Source: Massilia yuzhufengensis (lineage in GTDB: Bacteria > Pseudomonadota > Gammaproteobacteria > Burkholderiales > Burkholderiaceae_D). From it: 64,000 nucleotides of DNA. Each line of letters opens with the position of its first letter. Positions within the stretch are counted from its first letter, which is position 1. The stretch covers positions 23,454-87,453 of the forward strand of contig NZ_FOLD01000014.1 of the NCBI RefSeq assembly GCF_900112225.1. Direction: 5' to 3'. A program made the position numbers and the translations under genes. This document shows, in pieces, positions 46,363-55,126 of the stretch. The notes below the pieces were generated by a model. That model ran no database searches. It was not told the origin of the DNA and saw nothing but the letters and a program-made list of their open reading frames with translations.

Positions 46363-46830
46363 ATGCACATCTCGACCCTGACCCTCCCTGAAATGAAGCT
46401 CGCCGGGCTGCCGCTCGCAGGTCCGCAATCGGTCCTGGAAGCGGACTTGCCGGACATCTGGAGCACGTTCATCGAACGCGAAAGCGAACTGGGCGAAAGC
46501 AGCGGCTTGCGCTACGGCGTGCGCCTGCAAGAAAAAGAGGGTGTGCACCTCGCCTGCGTCGCGGCCGAGGTGGCCGACCTCAATCACCTGCCGCCGGGCA
46601 TGATCGGGATCCGCATCCCGGCGCGCCGCTATGCGATGCTGACCCACCGCGGGCCGATGGCGCGGGTGGAAGCCTCCTACCTGACCGGCTTCGCCGCGAT
46701 GGAACAGCTGGGCATGGTGCCGGATGAAGAGGGCTGGCGCATCGAGCGCTATGACCGCCGCTACACGCCCAGCCTGGACGATGGCAATCGCCCCGACAAC
46801 GCCTACGACATCCTGATTCCGCTGCTGTAA
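46363..46830 (+). CDS. GyrI-like / effector-binding domain protein
   Basis: A 155-aa protein of the GyrI-like small-molecule-binding fold. It begins MHISTLTLPEMKLAGLPLAG, then has DIWSTFIERESELGESSGLR, YAMLTHRGPMARVEASYLTG and the terminal DNRPDNAYDILIPLL. These match stand-alone AraC effector-binding (BmrR C-terminal-like) proteins. They bind hydrophobic ligands or DNA gyrase; the role here is unknown. A TATA-like stretch upstream at about 46330-46335 (TATAAT) is a possible -10. Confidence 0.82.
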   Translation: MHISTLTLPEMKLAGLPLAGPQSVLEADLPDIWSTFIERESELGESSGLRYGVRLQEKEGVHLACVAAEVADLNHLPPGMIGIRIPARRYAMLTHRGPMARVEASYLTGFAAMEQLGMVPDEEGWRIERYDRRYTPSLDDGNRPDNAYDILIPLL

Positions 46831-46961
46831 CAAATATGGTGCCGGTATGTTTCCCGACCGCCGGCGCCGGTAGGGCGGCTTGCGCCGCCAGCATCCCTTC
46901 CCAAGGACAGGCCCAGTGTGCCTGCCGATTATGACCGGCGTTTGACAGGCTGCGCGCCCGG

Positions 46962-47231
46962 TCAGGGCGTGTCGTCGACCAGGCGCTCGCCCGGTTCCTC
47001 GTGCGTGGCAGCGAAGAGCTCGTTTTCGGTGTAGCCCGCAATGTCGTCGTCGCCGTCGTCCGGCATCTCAGGAGGGCTGAGCATGTCGTTGATCATGCCG
47101 TGGAATGCGGGGGTATCCCAGGCGACTCCGAGCCGGCCGCAGTGCTGGATATAGTTGAGCACTTCGCGGTTCTGCGCCGGGCTCAGCGGGAGGCCATGCC
47201 AGGTCTCGGTGGGGGATGCGTCGGTTTTCAT
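46962..47231 (-). CDS. small acidic hypothetical protein
   Basis: An 89-aa protein with GAGG five bases before its ATG. It begins MKTDASPTETWHGLPLSPAQ and has a middle helical part (NREVLNYIQHCGRLGVAWDT). The C-terminal stretch is very acidic (PDDGDDDIAGYTENE). There is no signal peptide or membrane segment. No family is recognised. It is probably real, given the ribosome-binding site and lack of any rival gene; the divergent phosphoesterase gene begins 122 bases away. Confidence 0.55.
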   Translation of the reverse strand: MKTDASPTETWHGLPLSPAQNREVLNYIQHCGRLGVAWDTPAFHGMINDMLSPPEMPDDGDDDIAGYTENELFAATHEEPGERLVDDTP

Positions 47232-47353
47232 GATGGCCTCGCTCGACGGCCGGTGGCCGCATCAATCCACTATACGCCGCGCGGCTGTATCGGGCGCACG
47301 GGATGGCGGCCATCTCGGCGTCAATATTCCGGTAAGCAATAAAAGCACGGATA

Positions 47354-49048
47354 ATGCCCGTTTCCACGTCGACGACCACGGAGCGCGCAGTGCAGGACCA
47401 AGCCCCCCACGATTCCACCGAACCCCAACCCGACGATCCGGCGCGCCGGCGCGTCATGCAGGCCGCTGCCGCCGGCCTGTCGCTGGCTGTCCCCGGCCTG
47501 GCCGAGGCCGCACCGGCCAAACCGGCGCCGCGCGCCGCCAGCTCGCTGGACGCCAAGCTGCGCGCCCACGTCAAGAACGTGGTCGTGATCTACCTCGAGA
47601 ACCGCAGCTTCAACAACCTGTTCGCCGACTTCCCCGGCCTGGCCGCGCCGCTGTCCGGCCTGCCGCCCCATGCCACCCAGCAGAAGGACCGCGACGGTTC
47701 GGTGCTGGCGACGCTGCCGAAGATCTGGGGCGGCATGGTGCCGGGCCGCCAGAACCTGGGCGGCAAGGATTACCTGGTCAAGGAAGACGACATCCAGGGC
47801 CTGCCGAACGCGCCGTGGAAGCTGGCCGATGCCGAGGGCAAGCCACTGCCGGAAGGCATCGTCACGCGCGACCTGGTACACCAGTTCTACCAGAACCAGA
47901 TGCAGATCAATGGCGGGCGCAACGACGGCTTCGCGGCGTGGTCGGATGCCGGCGGCATGGTCATGGGCTATTACGGCGAATCGAGCAAGAACCTGGGCCT
48001 GTGGCAGATCGCACGCGAGTTCACGCTGTGCGACAACTTCTTCATGGCCGCTTTCGGTGGCTCCTACCTGAACCACCAGTTCCTGGTCAGCGGCCGTACG
48101 CCGGAATATTTCCATGCCGCCTCGACCCCGGCGAAATCGAAGATCGCGGTGCTGGCCGACGGCCCCGCCGGCCACCGGCTGGAGGTGGCGCTGACCTCGC
48201 CCATTTCCGCCATGGGCGGCAAGCCCCGCTACACGCATACCGGCGCCATCACGCCGGACGGCTACGCGGTCAACACCATGGCGCCGCCCTACCAGCCGAG
48301 CTGGGTGCGGCCGGCCCCGGGCGGCGACCCGCAGCTGGCCGACCCGCAGGACCCGTCGACCCTGCCGCCGCAAACCTACAAGACCATCGGCGACCTGCTG
48401 TCCGAGCGCGGCGTGAGCTGGGCCTGGTACGGGGGCGCCTGGCAGGCGGCGCTCGACGGGCGCGGCGCGGGCCAGCGCCCCAACTTCCAGCACCACCACC
48501 AGCCGCTGAACTATTTCAAGCAGTTCGCGCCGGGCACCAGGGCGCGCGAAGAACACCTGCGCGACGGCGGCCTGGGCGACAGCCCGATCTCGAACCGCTT
48601 CCTTGCCGACGTAGTAGCCGGCAAGCTGCCGGCCGTGAGCTTCTACAAACCGCAGGGCAACCTGAACCTGCATGCCGGCTACTCGGACATCGAATCGGGC
48701 GACGCCCACGTGGCCAACGTCATCGAGCACCTGAAGAAGTCGCCCCAGTGGAAGGACATGGTGGTGGTCATCACCTTCGACGAGAACGGCGGCTGGTGGG
48801 ACCACGTGGCGCCGCCCAAGGGCGACCGCTGGGGGCCGGGTTCGCGTATCCCGGCGATCGTCGTCTCGCCCCACGCCAAGCGCGGCGCGGTGGACCACAA
48901 TTTCTACGACACCACCTCGATCCTGCGCTTCATCACGCGCCTGCATGGCCTGCCGCTGCTGGAAGGCCTTGCCGCGCGCAATGCCGCGTTCGAAGAGCGC
49001 GGGGCGCGTCCGCCGGGCGACCTGACGGCCGCGCTCCGCTTCCGCTGA
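47354..49048 (+). CDS. secreted phosphoesterase, AcpA/phospholipase C superfamily
   Basis: A 564-aa protein of the alkaline phosphatase-like PF04185 superfamily. A long polar N-region leads to ARRRVMQAAAAGLSLAVPGL, which looks Tat-like with AEA cleavage, though the second Arg pair is not canonical. The core begins VKNVVVIYLENRSFNNLFAD, where Glu and Asn of the ENRSF motif bind metal. ITFDENGGWWDHVAPP and TTSILRFITRLHGL follow. Homologues are acid phosphatases (AcpA) or phospholipases C. It lies alone. Which substrate it cleaves cannot be told from the sequence. Confidence 0.88.
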   Translation: MPVSTSTTTERAVQDQAPHDSTEPQPDDPARRRVMQAAAAGLSLAVPGLAEAAPAKPAPRAASSLDAKLRAHVKNVVVIYLENRSFNNLFADFPGLAAPLSGLPPHATQQKDRDGSVLATLPKIWGGMVPGRQNLGGKDYLVKEDDIQGLPNAPWKLADAEGKPLPEGIVTRDLVHQFYQNQMQINGGRNDGFAAWSDAGGMVMGYYGESSKNLGLWQIAREFTLCDNFFMAAFGGSYLNHQFLVSGRTPEYFHAASTPAKSKIAVLADGPAGHRLEVALTSPISAMGGKPRYTHTGAITPDGYAVNTMAPPYQPSWVRPAPGGDPQLADPQDPSTLPPQTYKTIGDLLSERGVSWAWYGGAWQAALDGRGAGQRPNFQHHHQPLNYFKQFAPGTRAREEHLRDGGLGDSPISNRFLADVVAGKLPAVSFYKPQGNLNLHAGYSDIESGDAHVANVIEHLKKSPQWKDMVVVITFDENGGWWDHVAPPKGDRWGPGSRIPAIVVSPHAKRGAVDHNFYDTTSILRFITRLHGLPLLEGLAARNAAFEERGARPPGDLTAALRFR

Positions 49049-49180
49049 CGCGGGCCGATTCCTGGTCGGGTCCACGTAGTTGCGGCTGGGCTAACGTGCG
49101 CTGTGGCGGGCGCGGGAAGCTTACACTCCGAGACGCTTCAAGCGACGTGCACCATGCACACCAATCACCAGGAGATCACC

Positions 49181-49756
49181 ATGCAGAACAACCAGGTCCT
49201 CAAGAAGTTGCTCGCGGTGGGCGTACTCGCGGTCATGTTCGGCGCACCCGGCGTGCAGGCCCAGACCGCACAGCCGGCCACCAGCTCGGGTGCGGCCAAG
49301 CTGAGCGCCGCCGACAAGAAGGGCATCACCGACATGGCCGTCGCCAACATGGCCGAGGTCGAAACCGGCAAGCTGGCGCTGAGCAAGAGCCAGAATGCCG
49401 AGGTGAAGACCTTCGCCCAGCAAATGGTCGACGACCATGGCAAGGCGCTGGCCGACGTGCAGGCGCTGGCCCAGGCCAAGGGCGTGACCCTGCCGACCGA
49501 GCCCGACGCCAAGCACAAGGCGATGGCGGCCAAGCTCGAAAAGCTCAGCGGCGACGCGTTCGACAAGGAATACATGAAGCAGGCCGGGCTGGCTGACCAC
49601 AAGGCTACCCACGCCAAGCTGAAAAAGATCAGCAAGGGCGCCAAGGATGCCGACGTGAAGGCCGCGGCCGACAAGACCATCCCGACCGTCGAGCAGCACC
49701 TGAAAGCCGCGCAGCAGATGTCGATGGCGAAATCGGGTACTACCTCAGGCAAGTAA
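49181..49756 (+). CDS. DUF4142 secreted protein 1
   Basis: The start at 49181 has GGAG before it. The 191-aa product has a signal peptide (cleavage near VQA-QT) and a DUF4142 four-helix domain (about 50-175; ITDMAVANMAEVETGKLALS, NAEVKTFAQQMVDDHGKALA). DUF4142 is a ferritin-like helical fold found in periplasmic stress proteins of unknown function. A paralogue follows 68 bases downstream, with about the same layout, so the pair came from tandem duplication. Confidence 0.88.
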   Translation: MQNNQVLKKLLAVGVLAVMFGAPGVQAQTAQPATSSGAAKLSAADKKGITDMAVANMAEVETGKLALSKSQNAEVKTFAQQMVDDHGKALADVQALAQAKGVTLPTEPDAKHKAMAAKLEKLSGDAFDKEYMKQAGLADHKATHAKLKKISKGAKDADVKAAADKTIPTVEQHLKAAQQMSMAKSGTTSGK

Positions 49757-49824
49757 GCAAAGCAGCAGGTCGCCGGTGCAGGCATCCGTCGCGCCGGCGC
49801 GCATGTGCTTCAAAGGAGAATTCC

Positions 49825-50493
49825 ATGCAGAATAAAAAACAGCACATCAGCCACCTGGCGGCCGCCACGCTGGTCGCCGCCCTGTTCGGCGCAGCGCCGG
49901 CGCAAGCCGACACGGGCCAGGCCGCCACGCCATCGGCCGGCGCACCGGCCGCCGCGCCAGCCACCGCCACCAAGCTGTCGCGCGCCGACCGCAATGCGCT
50001 CACCGACCTGGCGATGGCCAACATGGCCGAGATCGCCACCGCCAGGATCGCGATCGGCAAGAGCCAGAACGCCGACGTCAAGGCCTACGCCCAGCGCATG
50101 ATCGACGACCACACCAAGGCCCAGGCCGAGGTGCAGGCGCTGGCCAAGACCAAGGGCGTGGAACTGCCCACCGAACTGAACGTCAAGTTCAAGGCCAAGT
50201 CGAAGCTGCTCGAAACGCTCAGCGGCGACATTTTCGACCGCACCTACATCAAGCAGTCGGGCCGCGCCGACCACCACGACACGCATGAAAAACTGCGCGC
50301 CAACCTGGAAGGCGTGAAGGATGCCGACATCAAGGCGCTGGCGCTCAAGATCCGCCCGGTGGTCGAGCAACACCTGATCATGGCAAACGAAATGATCGCC
50401 ACCACTGCGCGCAACGCGACCGGTACGGCGGGGACGCCAGGAACGGATACCAGCACGGCGACGGGGAAGGAACCGATTCCTAACAAGAAGTAG
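49825..50493 (+). CDS. DUF4142 secreted protein 2
   Basis: A 222-aa paralogue of the preceding protein with AAAGGAGA before its ATG. It has a signal peptide (MQNKKQHISHLAAATLVAAL, cleavage near AQA-DT) and a DUF4142 domain (LTDLAMANMAEIATARIAIG, NADVKAYAQRMIDDHTKAQA). A Thr/Ala/Gly-rich C-terminal tail ends PIPNKK and is absent in copy 1. The function is unknown. The pair is probably cotranscribed. Confidence 0.88.
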   Translation: MQNKKQHISHLAAATLVAALFGAAPAQADTGQAATPSAGAPAAAPATATKLSRADRNALTDLAMANMAEIATARIAIGKSQNADVKAYAQRMIDDHTKAQAEVQALAKTKGVELPTELNVKFKAKSKLLETLSGDIFDRTYIKQSGRADHHDTHEKLRANLEGVKDADIKALALKIRPVVEQHLIMANEMIATTARNATGTAGTPGTDTSTATGKEPIPNKK

Positions 50494-50534
50494 GGCTGGG
50501 AACTACCTCACTCATTCTTTGCGCTAACCGAAAA

Positions 50535-50570
50535 ACCGTCGCACCGGCGAAGGCCGGTGCCTAAGTTGCG
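50535..50570. repeat. single CCGGCGAAGGCCGG-type unit
   Basis: CCGTCGCACCGGCGAAGGCCGGTGCCTAAGTT: one half of the paired element seen at 1153 and 34847, located between two convergent genes. Confidence 0.65.
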
Positions 50571-51124
50571 TGCGTCGTCGAGTCGTGCGCGCGTATCGGT
50601 TGCGGCATGCCCTTCCACTTCCCCTCCATCCGCTCGATCTCGATCTCGATCCCGACGATCGCCCTGAGCATCCCATCGATATAGGCCGGCGGCGCATCGC
50701 CCACCGACCAGGGGTGCGGCTGCGGCCCTTCGTGGTGCGCGGTCTGCCCATGCAAGAGCGCCAGCAGCCAGGCCGGATCCTCCACCGCGCGCAGCCTCCC
50801 GTGCACGTGCACCACGTGATAATCCCAGGTCGGCACGACCCGCCCGCCCGTCGCCGCCTTTTCCTGCTGGTCCGGCGGCACGTAGGCGGCGGGGCCACGG
50901 AACACGGCCAGCACCTGCTGGCCGGCGCGGCGCCATACCGGGTTGGCGCGCGCCACGTGGGCGCGCAGCAGGCCGTGCGGGCCGCCTTCGGCAAACTCGA
51001 AAGGGAGGTGGTCGGCGTCCGGCAGCGCGCCGTCGTGGGTGACCAGCGTGCCCAGCGCATGCTGCGCGATCAGCGCCTGCATGGCCTGCACATCTGCCTG
51101 GCGGTGGCGGGTCGGCAGGTACAT
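50561..51124 (-). CDS. PaiB-like FMN-binding protein
   Basis: A 187-aa protein starting MYLPTRHRQADVQAMQALIA. Its start overlaps the OsmC gene stop by one base (TGATG), so the two are coupled. It has the PaiB/FMN-binding split-barrel pattern: LGTLVTHDGALPDADHLPFE, AHVARANPVWRR, AYVPPDQQEKAATGGRVVPT and YHVVHVHGRLRAVEDPAWLL. PaiB-type proteins are described as negative regulators in Bacillus, but many are simply flavin- or haem-binding enzymes. Longer starts upstream would lie inside the OsmC gene and are rejected. Confidence 0.88.
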   Translation of the reverse strand: MYLPTRHRQADVQAMQALIAQHALGTLVTHDGALPDADHLPFEFAEGGPHGLLRAHVARANPVWRRAGQQVLAVFRGPAAYVPPDQQEKAATGGRVVPTWDYHVVHVHGRLRAVEDPAWLLALLHGQTAHHEGPQPHPWSVGDAPPAYIDGMLRAIVGIEIEIERMEGKWKGMPQPIRAHDSTTHAT

Positions 51125-51588
51125 CAGCGCGCCTGCACGACCACAAGCTCGGCCTTGAGCGAATTGGCGATGTAGCACTTGTCATGGGCCAGGTGGTGGA
51201 TGGCGTCGAGTTCTACCTCGGTCGGCCAGTGCTCGCCGGCGAACACGATGGCCGGGCGCAGCTCGATGCGCGTCATGGCGCCGCGGCCGTCCGCGTCCAC
51301 GCCGAGCAGGCCCACCGCGCGGTCCAGGTAGCTGTCCACGGTGAAGCCGCGCTGCGCCGCGATCGACAGGAAGAACAGCATGTGGCAGCTCGATGCGGCG
51401 GCCACCAGGGCTTCTTCCGGGTCGAGCGCCGCCGGGTCGGACATCGGTACCGGCACCGACAGCGGCGAAGAGGAGGCCCGCAGCTGCAGGCCGCCATCGA
51501 ACTGCCACTTGTGGGCGCGGCTGTAGCGCCCATCCAGGAAGCTCTGGCCTGCGCGCTGCCAGGCGACCCGTGCTTCGAACTGCTTCAT
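51124..51588 (-). CDS. OsmC family peroxiredoxin-like protein
   Basis: A 154-aa protein from the ATG at 51588, with GGAGGTGGC before it. It has the OsmC/Ohr fold with the two redox Cys in AASSCHMLFFLS and HDKCYIANSLK. The N-terminal strand MKQFEARVAWQRAGQSFLDG is typical of OsmC proteins. They reduce organic hydroperoxides. It is coupled to the PaiB-like gene and divergent from the MocR regulator, 91 bases away, which makes that regulator a candidate controller. Confidence 0.9.
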   Translation of the reverse strand: MKQFEARVAWQRAGQSFLDGRYSRAHKWQFDGGLQLRASSSPLSVPVPMSDPAALDPEEALVAAASSCHMLFFLSIAAQRGFTVDSYLDRAVGLLGVDADGRGAMTRIELRPAIVFAGEHWPTEVELDAIHHLAHDKCYIANSLKAELVVVQAR

Positions 51589-51644
51589 GCCACCTCCGCT
51601 TGTGATCGAAACGCCATCATAAGAGGGCACTTGGCTTGCTCAAA

Positions 51645-51678
51645 GTACCAATCCGCGCGAAGATGGGCGTACCAATCC
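51645..51678 (+). promoter_or_regulatory. direct repeat GTACCAATCC, candidate MocR operator
   Basis: GTACCAATCC occurs at 51645-51654 and 51669-51678, exactly 24 bases apart, just before the MocR start codon and within the divergent promoter region. MocR-type regulators such as GabR bind direct repeats (ATACCA), so autoregulation is plausible. Confidence 0.5.
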
Positions 51679-51679
51679 T

Positions 51680-53164
51680 ATGCGCAGCCACGATTTCATC
51701 CATGACCTGGGCGCCAGCGCGCCGCTCGACCGCGCCGCCGCCACGCCGCTGTTTCGCCAGCTGTATGCGCGCCTCAAGGACGCCATCCTGCACGGCCAGC
51801 TGGCGCCGGGCGCGCGCCTGCCGGCCACGCGCGAGCTGGCGCAGCTGCTCGGGGTCTCGCGCCAGACCGTGCTGGCCGCCTATGACCAGCTCACGGCCGA
51901 GGGCTACCTGCGCGGCGGGGTGGGGCAGGGCACCTTCGTCGACGTGGCGTTGCCGGTAGCGCGGCCGGAAGCGCCATCGGCTGTGCCCGGCCTGCTGCGG
52001 CCCCTGTCCGGGCGCGGCGCCACCATGGCGGCGGCAATGGCGCGGGTGCGCCACCACGACGGCCCCCTGCGCGCCTTCCGGCCCAGCATGCCAGGCCTGG
52101 ACCTGTTTCCTTTTGACGTCTGGCGCAAGCTGGAGGCGCGCCACTGGCGCCGGCGCGAACTGCCCCTGGGTTACGGCGCCGCGGCCGGCCACCCGCGCCT
52201 GCGCGAGCTGCTGTGCGCCTACCTGGGCGCGTCGCGCGGGGTGCGTTGCACGCCGGAGCAGATCATCGTCACCACCGGCTCGCAACAGGCGCTGTACCTG
52301 CTGGCCCAATTGCTGCTGGCGCCGGGCGACGGCGTGTGGCTGGAGTCGCCCGGCTACCAGGGCGCCGCCGCGCCCTTCGAGGTGGCGGGGGCGCGCATGT
52401 GCCTGGTGCCGGTCGACGCCGAAGGCATGGACGTGGCCTACGCGGCGCAGCACTATCCGGATGCGCGCATGGTGTTCGCCACCCCGTCGCACCAGCTGCC
52501 GCTGGGCGTGACCATGAGCCTGGCCCGGCGCCTGGAGCTGCTGCGCTGGGCCGAAGCCCGCCGCGCCTGGATCATCGAGGACGACTACGACAGCGAATAC
52601 CGTTATACGGGCCCGCCGCTGGCGTCCCTGCAGGGCCTGGACAGGAGCGGCTGCGTGATCTATGTCGGCACCCTGTCGAAGGTGCTGTTCCCGGGCCTGC
52701 GCCTGGGCTATGTGGTGGCGCCCCCCGGCCTGGTGGAACCGCTGTCGCAGGCCAGGGCCGTGATCGACCGCCACAGCGCCATCATGCCGCAGGCGGTGCT
52801 GGCCGACTTCATCGCGCAAGGGCACTTCGCGCGCCACATCCGGCGCACCCGCGACGCCTACGCCGAGCGCCGCGGCGCAATGCTCGAAGCGCTCGCGAGC
52901 CGCCTGGGCGGGGTGCTGGCCTGCGGCCCGTCCGACGCCGGCCTGGACCTGTGCGTGGGCGTCATGAATGGCCTGAGCGAAGCGCAGGCAGTCGAGCGCG
53001 CCACGGCGGCCGGGGTCGAAGTACGGCCGCTGTCGTATTACACCCATCCGGCGGCCGGTCCCGACTGCGCCATGCCGCCCGGGCTGCTGCTGGGATTCTC
53101 GGCCTTCACGCCGGAACAGATCCGCGCCGGCGTGGCGCGCCTGGCGCAGGCGCTGACTGCCTGA
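51680..53164 (+). CDS. MocR-type GntR/aminotransferase fusion regulator
   Basis: A 494-aa protein. The N-terminal GntR winged helix (about 20-85, LARLKDAILHGQLAPGARLP-like segment and QLLGVSRQTVLAAYDQLTAE) is joined to a PLP-dependent aminotransferase-fold domain. The PLP Lys is in YVGTLSKVLFPGLRLGYVV; IIEDDYDSEYRYTGPPLASL lies in the cofactor site. Such proteins sense PLP or amino compounds (PdxR, GabR, TauR types). The target genes are not clear; the divergent OsmC-PaiB pair is the nearest candidate. A direct repeat precedes the start. Confidence 0.92.
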   Translation: MRSHDFIHDLGASAPLDRAAATPLFRQLYARLKDAILHGQLAPGARLPATRELAQLLGVSRQTVLAAYDQLTAEGYLRGGVGQGTFVDVALPVARPEAPSAVPGLLRPLSGRGATMAAAMARVRHHDGPLRAFRPSMPGLDLFPFDVWRKLEARHWRRRELPLGYGAAAGHPRLRELLCAYLGASRGVRCTPEQIIVTTGSQQALYLLAQLLLAPGDGVWLESPGYQGAAAPFEVAGARMCLVPVDAEGMDVAYAAQHYPDARMVFATPSHQLPLGVTMSLARRLELLRWAEARRAWIIEDDYDSEYRYTGPPLASLQGLDRSGCVIYVGTLSKVLFPGLRLGYVVAPPGLVEPLSQARAVIDRHSAIMPQAVLADFIAQGHFARHIRRTRDAYAERRGAMLEALASRLGGVLACGPSDAGLDLCVGVMNGLSEAQAVERATAAGVEVRPLSYYTHPAAGPDCAMPPGLLLGFSAFTPEQIRAGVARLAQALTA

Positions 53165-53249
53165 TTCGCCGCCTTTGACGCGCCCATCCATTGTCGCTAC
53201 CATGCTTCAAGCTCGGTTTGGAAACGTTGCCAATCACAAGGAGAAAACG

Positions 53250-55126
53250 ATGAGACAGCTGTTCGCGGTGCTGCTGGCCTGGGCGCTCGGCTTGTGCGCA
53301 GTCCCCGCCATGGCCCAGCCGGCCGACGTGCAGCTGGCCGGCGCGCCCGCCGCCGTGGCAGGTACCAGCAGCTTGACGACGCCGCTGCAGAACATCTACG
53401 GCCGCAGCCACCTGAGCCTGAACGGGCGCTGGAGCTACATCGTCGACCCCTACGAAAACGGCTACTACGACTACCGCCACCGCCCGTTCGACGCCTCCAG
53501 CAGCGGCAAGGGCGGCTTCTACGACGACCGCAAGCCGAAGGACAAGACCGACTGGGTCGAGTACGACTTCGACCGCTCACCGACCATGAAGGTGCCTGGC
53601 GACTGGAATTCGCAGGCCGAGAAGCTGCAGCTGTACGAGGGCACGGTGTGGCTGCGCCAGGTCTTCGAGGCCGACCCCAAGCCGGGCAAGCACTACGCGC
53701 TGTACTTCGGCGCGGTCAACTATGAGGCCCACGTCTACCTCAACGGCAAGAAGCTCGGCGTGCACAAGGGCGGCTTCACGCCCTTCCAGTTCGATGTCGG
53801 CGCCAAGCTGGCCAAGGGCCGCAACGTGGTCGTCGTCAAGGCCGACAACCGGCGCCACCAGGACGAGATCCCGACCGTGAACACCGACTGGTGGAACTAC
53901 GGCGGCATCACGCGCGACGTGAGCTGCCGGCCACCTACATCGCCGACTACAAGGTGCAGCTGGCCAGGGGCGATGCGCGCCGCATCGAAGGCTACGTCCA
54001 GATGGCCGGTGCGCCCAGGGCCGGGCAAGTGACGCTGTCGATTCCGGAAGCCGGGATCAAGGCCACGCTGCAGACCGACGCCAAGGGGCGCGCGCTGATC
54101 GATATCCCGGCCGGGAAGCTGGAAACCTGGTCGCCCGAACAGCCGAAGCTGTACACGGTCGAACTGGCGGGCGGCGGCGATACGGTGGCGGACCGCATCG
54201 GCTTTCGCACCATCGAGACGCGCGGCCAGGACATTCTCCTGAACGGCAAGCCGGTGTTCCTGCGCGGGATCTCGCTGCACGACGAGAACCCGCTGATCCC
54301 GGGGCGCCTGCGCGGGCAAGGCGACATGCGCATGCTGCTGCAGTGGGCCAAGGAACTCAACTGCAACTACGTGCGCCTGGCCCACTACCCGCACAGCGAA
54401 GAGATGGTCCGCCTGGCCGACGAAATGGGCCTGATGGTGTGGGCCGAGGTGCCGGTGTACTGGACCATTTCATGGACCAATCCGGCGACCCTGGCCAACG
54501 CCACCGCGCAGCTAAGCGACATGATCGTGCGCGACAAGAACCGCGCCAGCGTGGTGGTGTGGTCGGTCGGGAACGAGACCCCGATCAGCGCGCCGCGCAA
54601 TGCCTTCATGGGCAGCCTGGTGCGCACCGCGCGGGCGCTGGACGATACCCGCCTGGTGGCGGCCGCGCTGGAGATCCACCGCAGCGGCAAGCGCATGACC
54701 ATCGAAGACCCGCTGGCCGACCAGATCGACCTGGCCAGCTTCAACGAGTACGCAGGCTGGTACTGGGCCAGCAATGCCGAGATGCTGGACTTTCGCTTCG
54801 ATATCAAGCTCGATAAACCGGTGGTGGTAACCGAGTTCGGCGCCGACGCCCTGGGCGGCTTCCACGCCGACGCCGACACGCGCTGGAGCGAGGAGTACCA
54901 GGACCGGCTGTACCAGAACCAGTTCAGGATGCTGGCCGGTATCCCGGGCCTGCGCGGCATGACGCCCTGGGTGCTGGCCGACTTCCGCTCGCCGCGCCGC
55001 CAGCATCCCTACTACCAGGACTTCTGGAACCGCAAGGGCCTGATTTCGGACGACGGCAAGAAGAAGCAGGCGTTCTGGACCCTGAAGAAGCATTACGACG
55101 GGATCGAGAGGCGTTACCGGCCTTGA
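53250..55126 (+). pseudogene. glycoside hydrolase family 2 (beta-glucuronidase-like), frameshifted
   Basis: Starts at ATG 53250 (AAGGAG ribosome-binding site) with a signal peptide (MRQLFAVLLAWALGLCAVPA then MAQPA). The first frame runs through the GH2 sugar-binding domain (SLNGRWSYIVDPYENGYYDY, MKVPGDWNSQAEKL, ITRDVS) to about 53925. The homologous continuation (ELPATYIADYKVQL) is in another frame to 55126. The second part holds the GH2 core: acid/base Glu in SVGNETPIS and nucleophile Glu in VVTEFGADA. Several bases appear to be missing at the junction, where relatives would have a few residues between RDV and ELPAT. So either the gene is recently broken or this is a sequencing error. An aldose 1-epimerase follows on the opposite strand. 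Confidence 0.85.

Noticed and set aside
50561..51178. Longer start for the PaiB-like gene at 51178
   Set aside because: It would overlap the OsmC gene by 55 bases; the ATG at 51124 overlaps its stop by one base and gives the normal family N-terminus.
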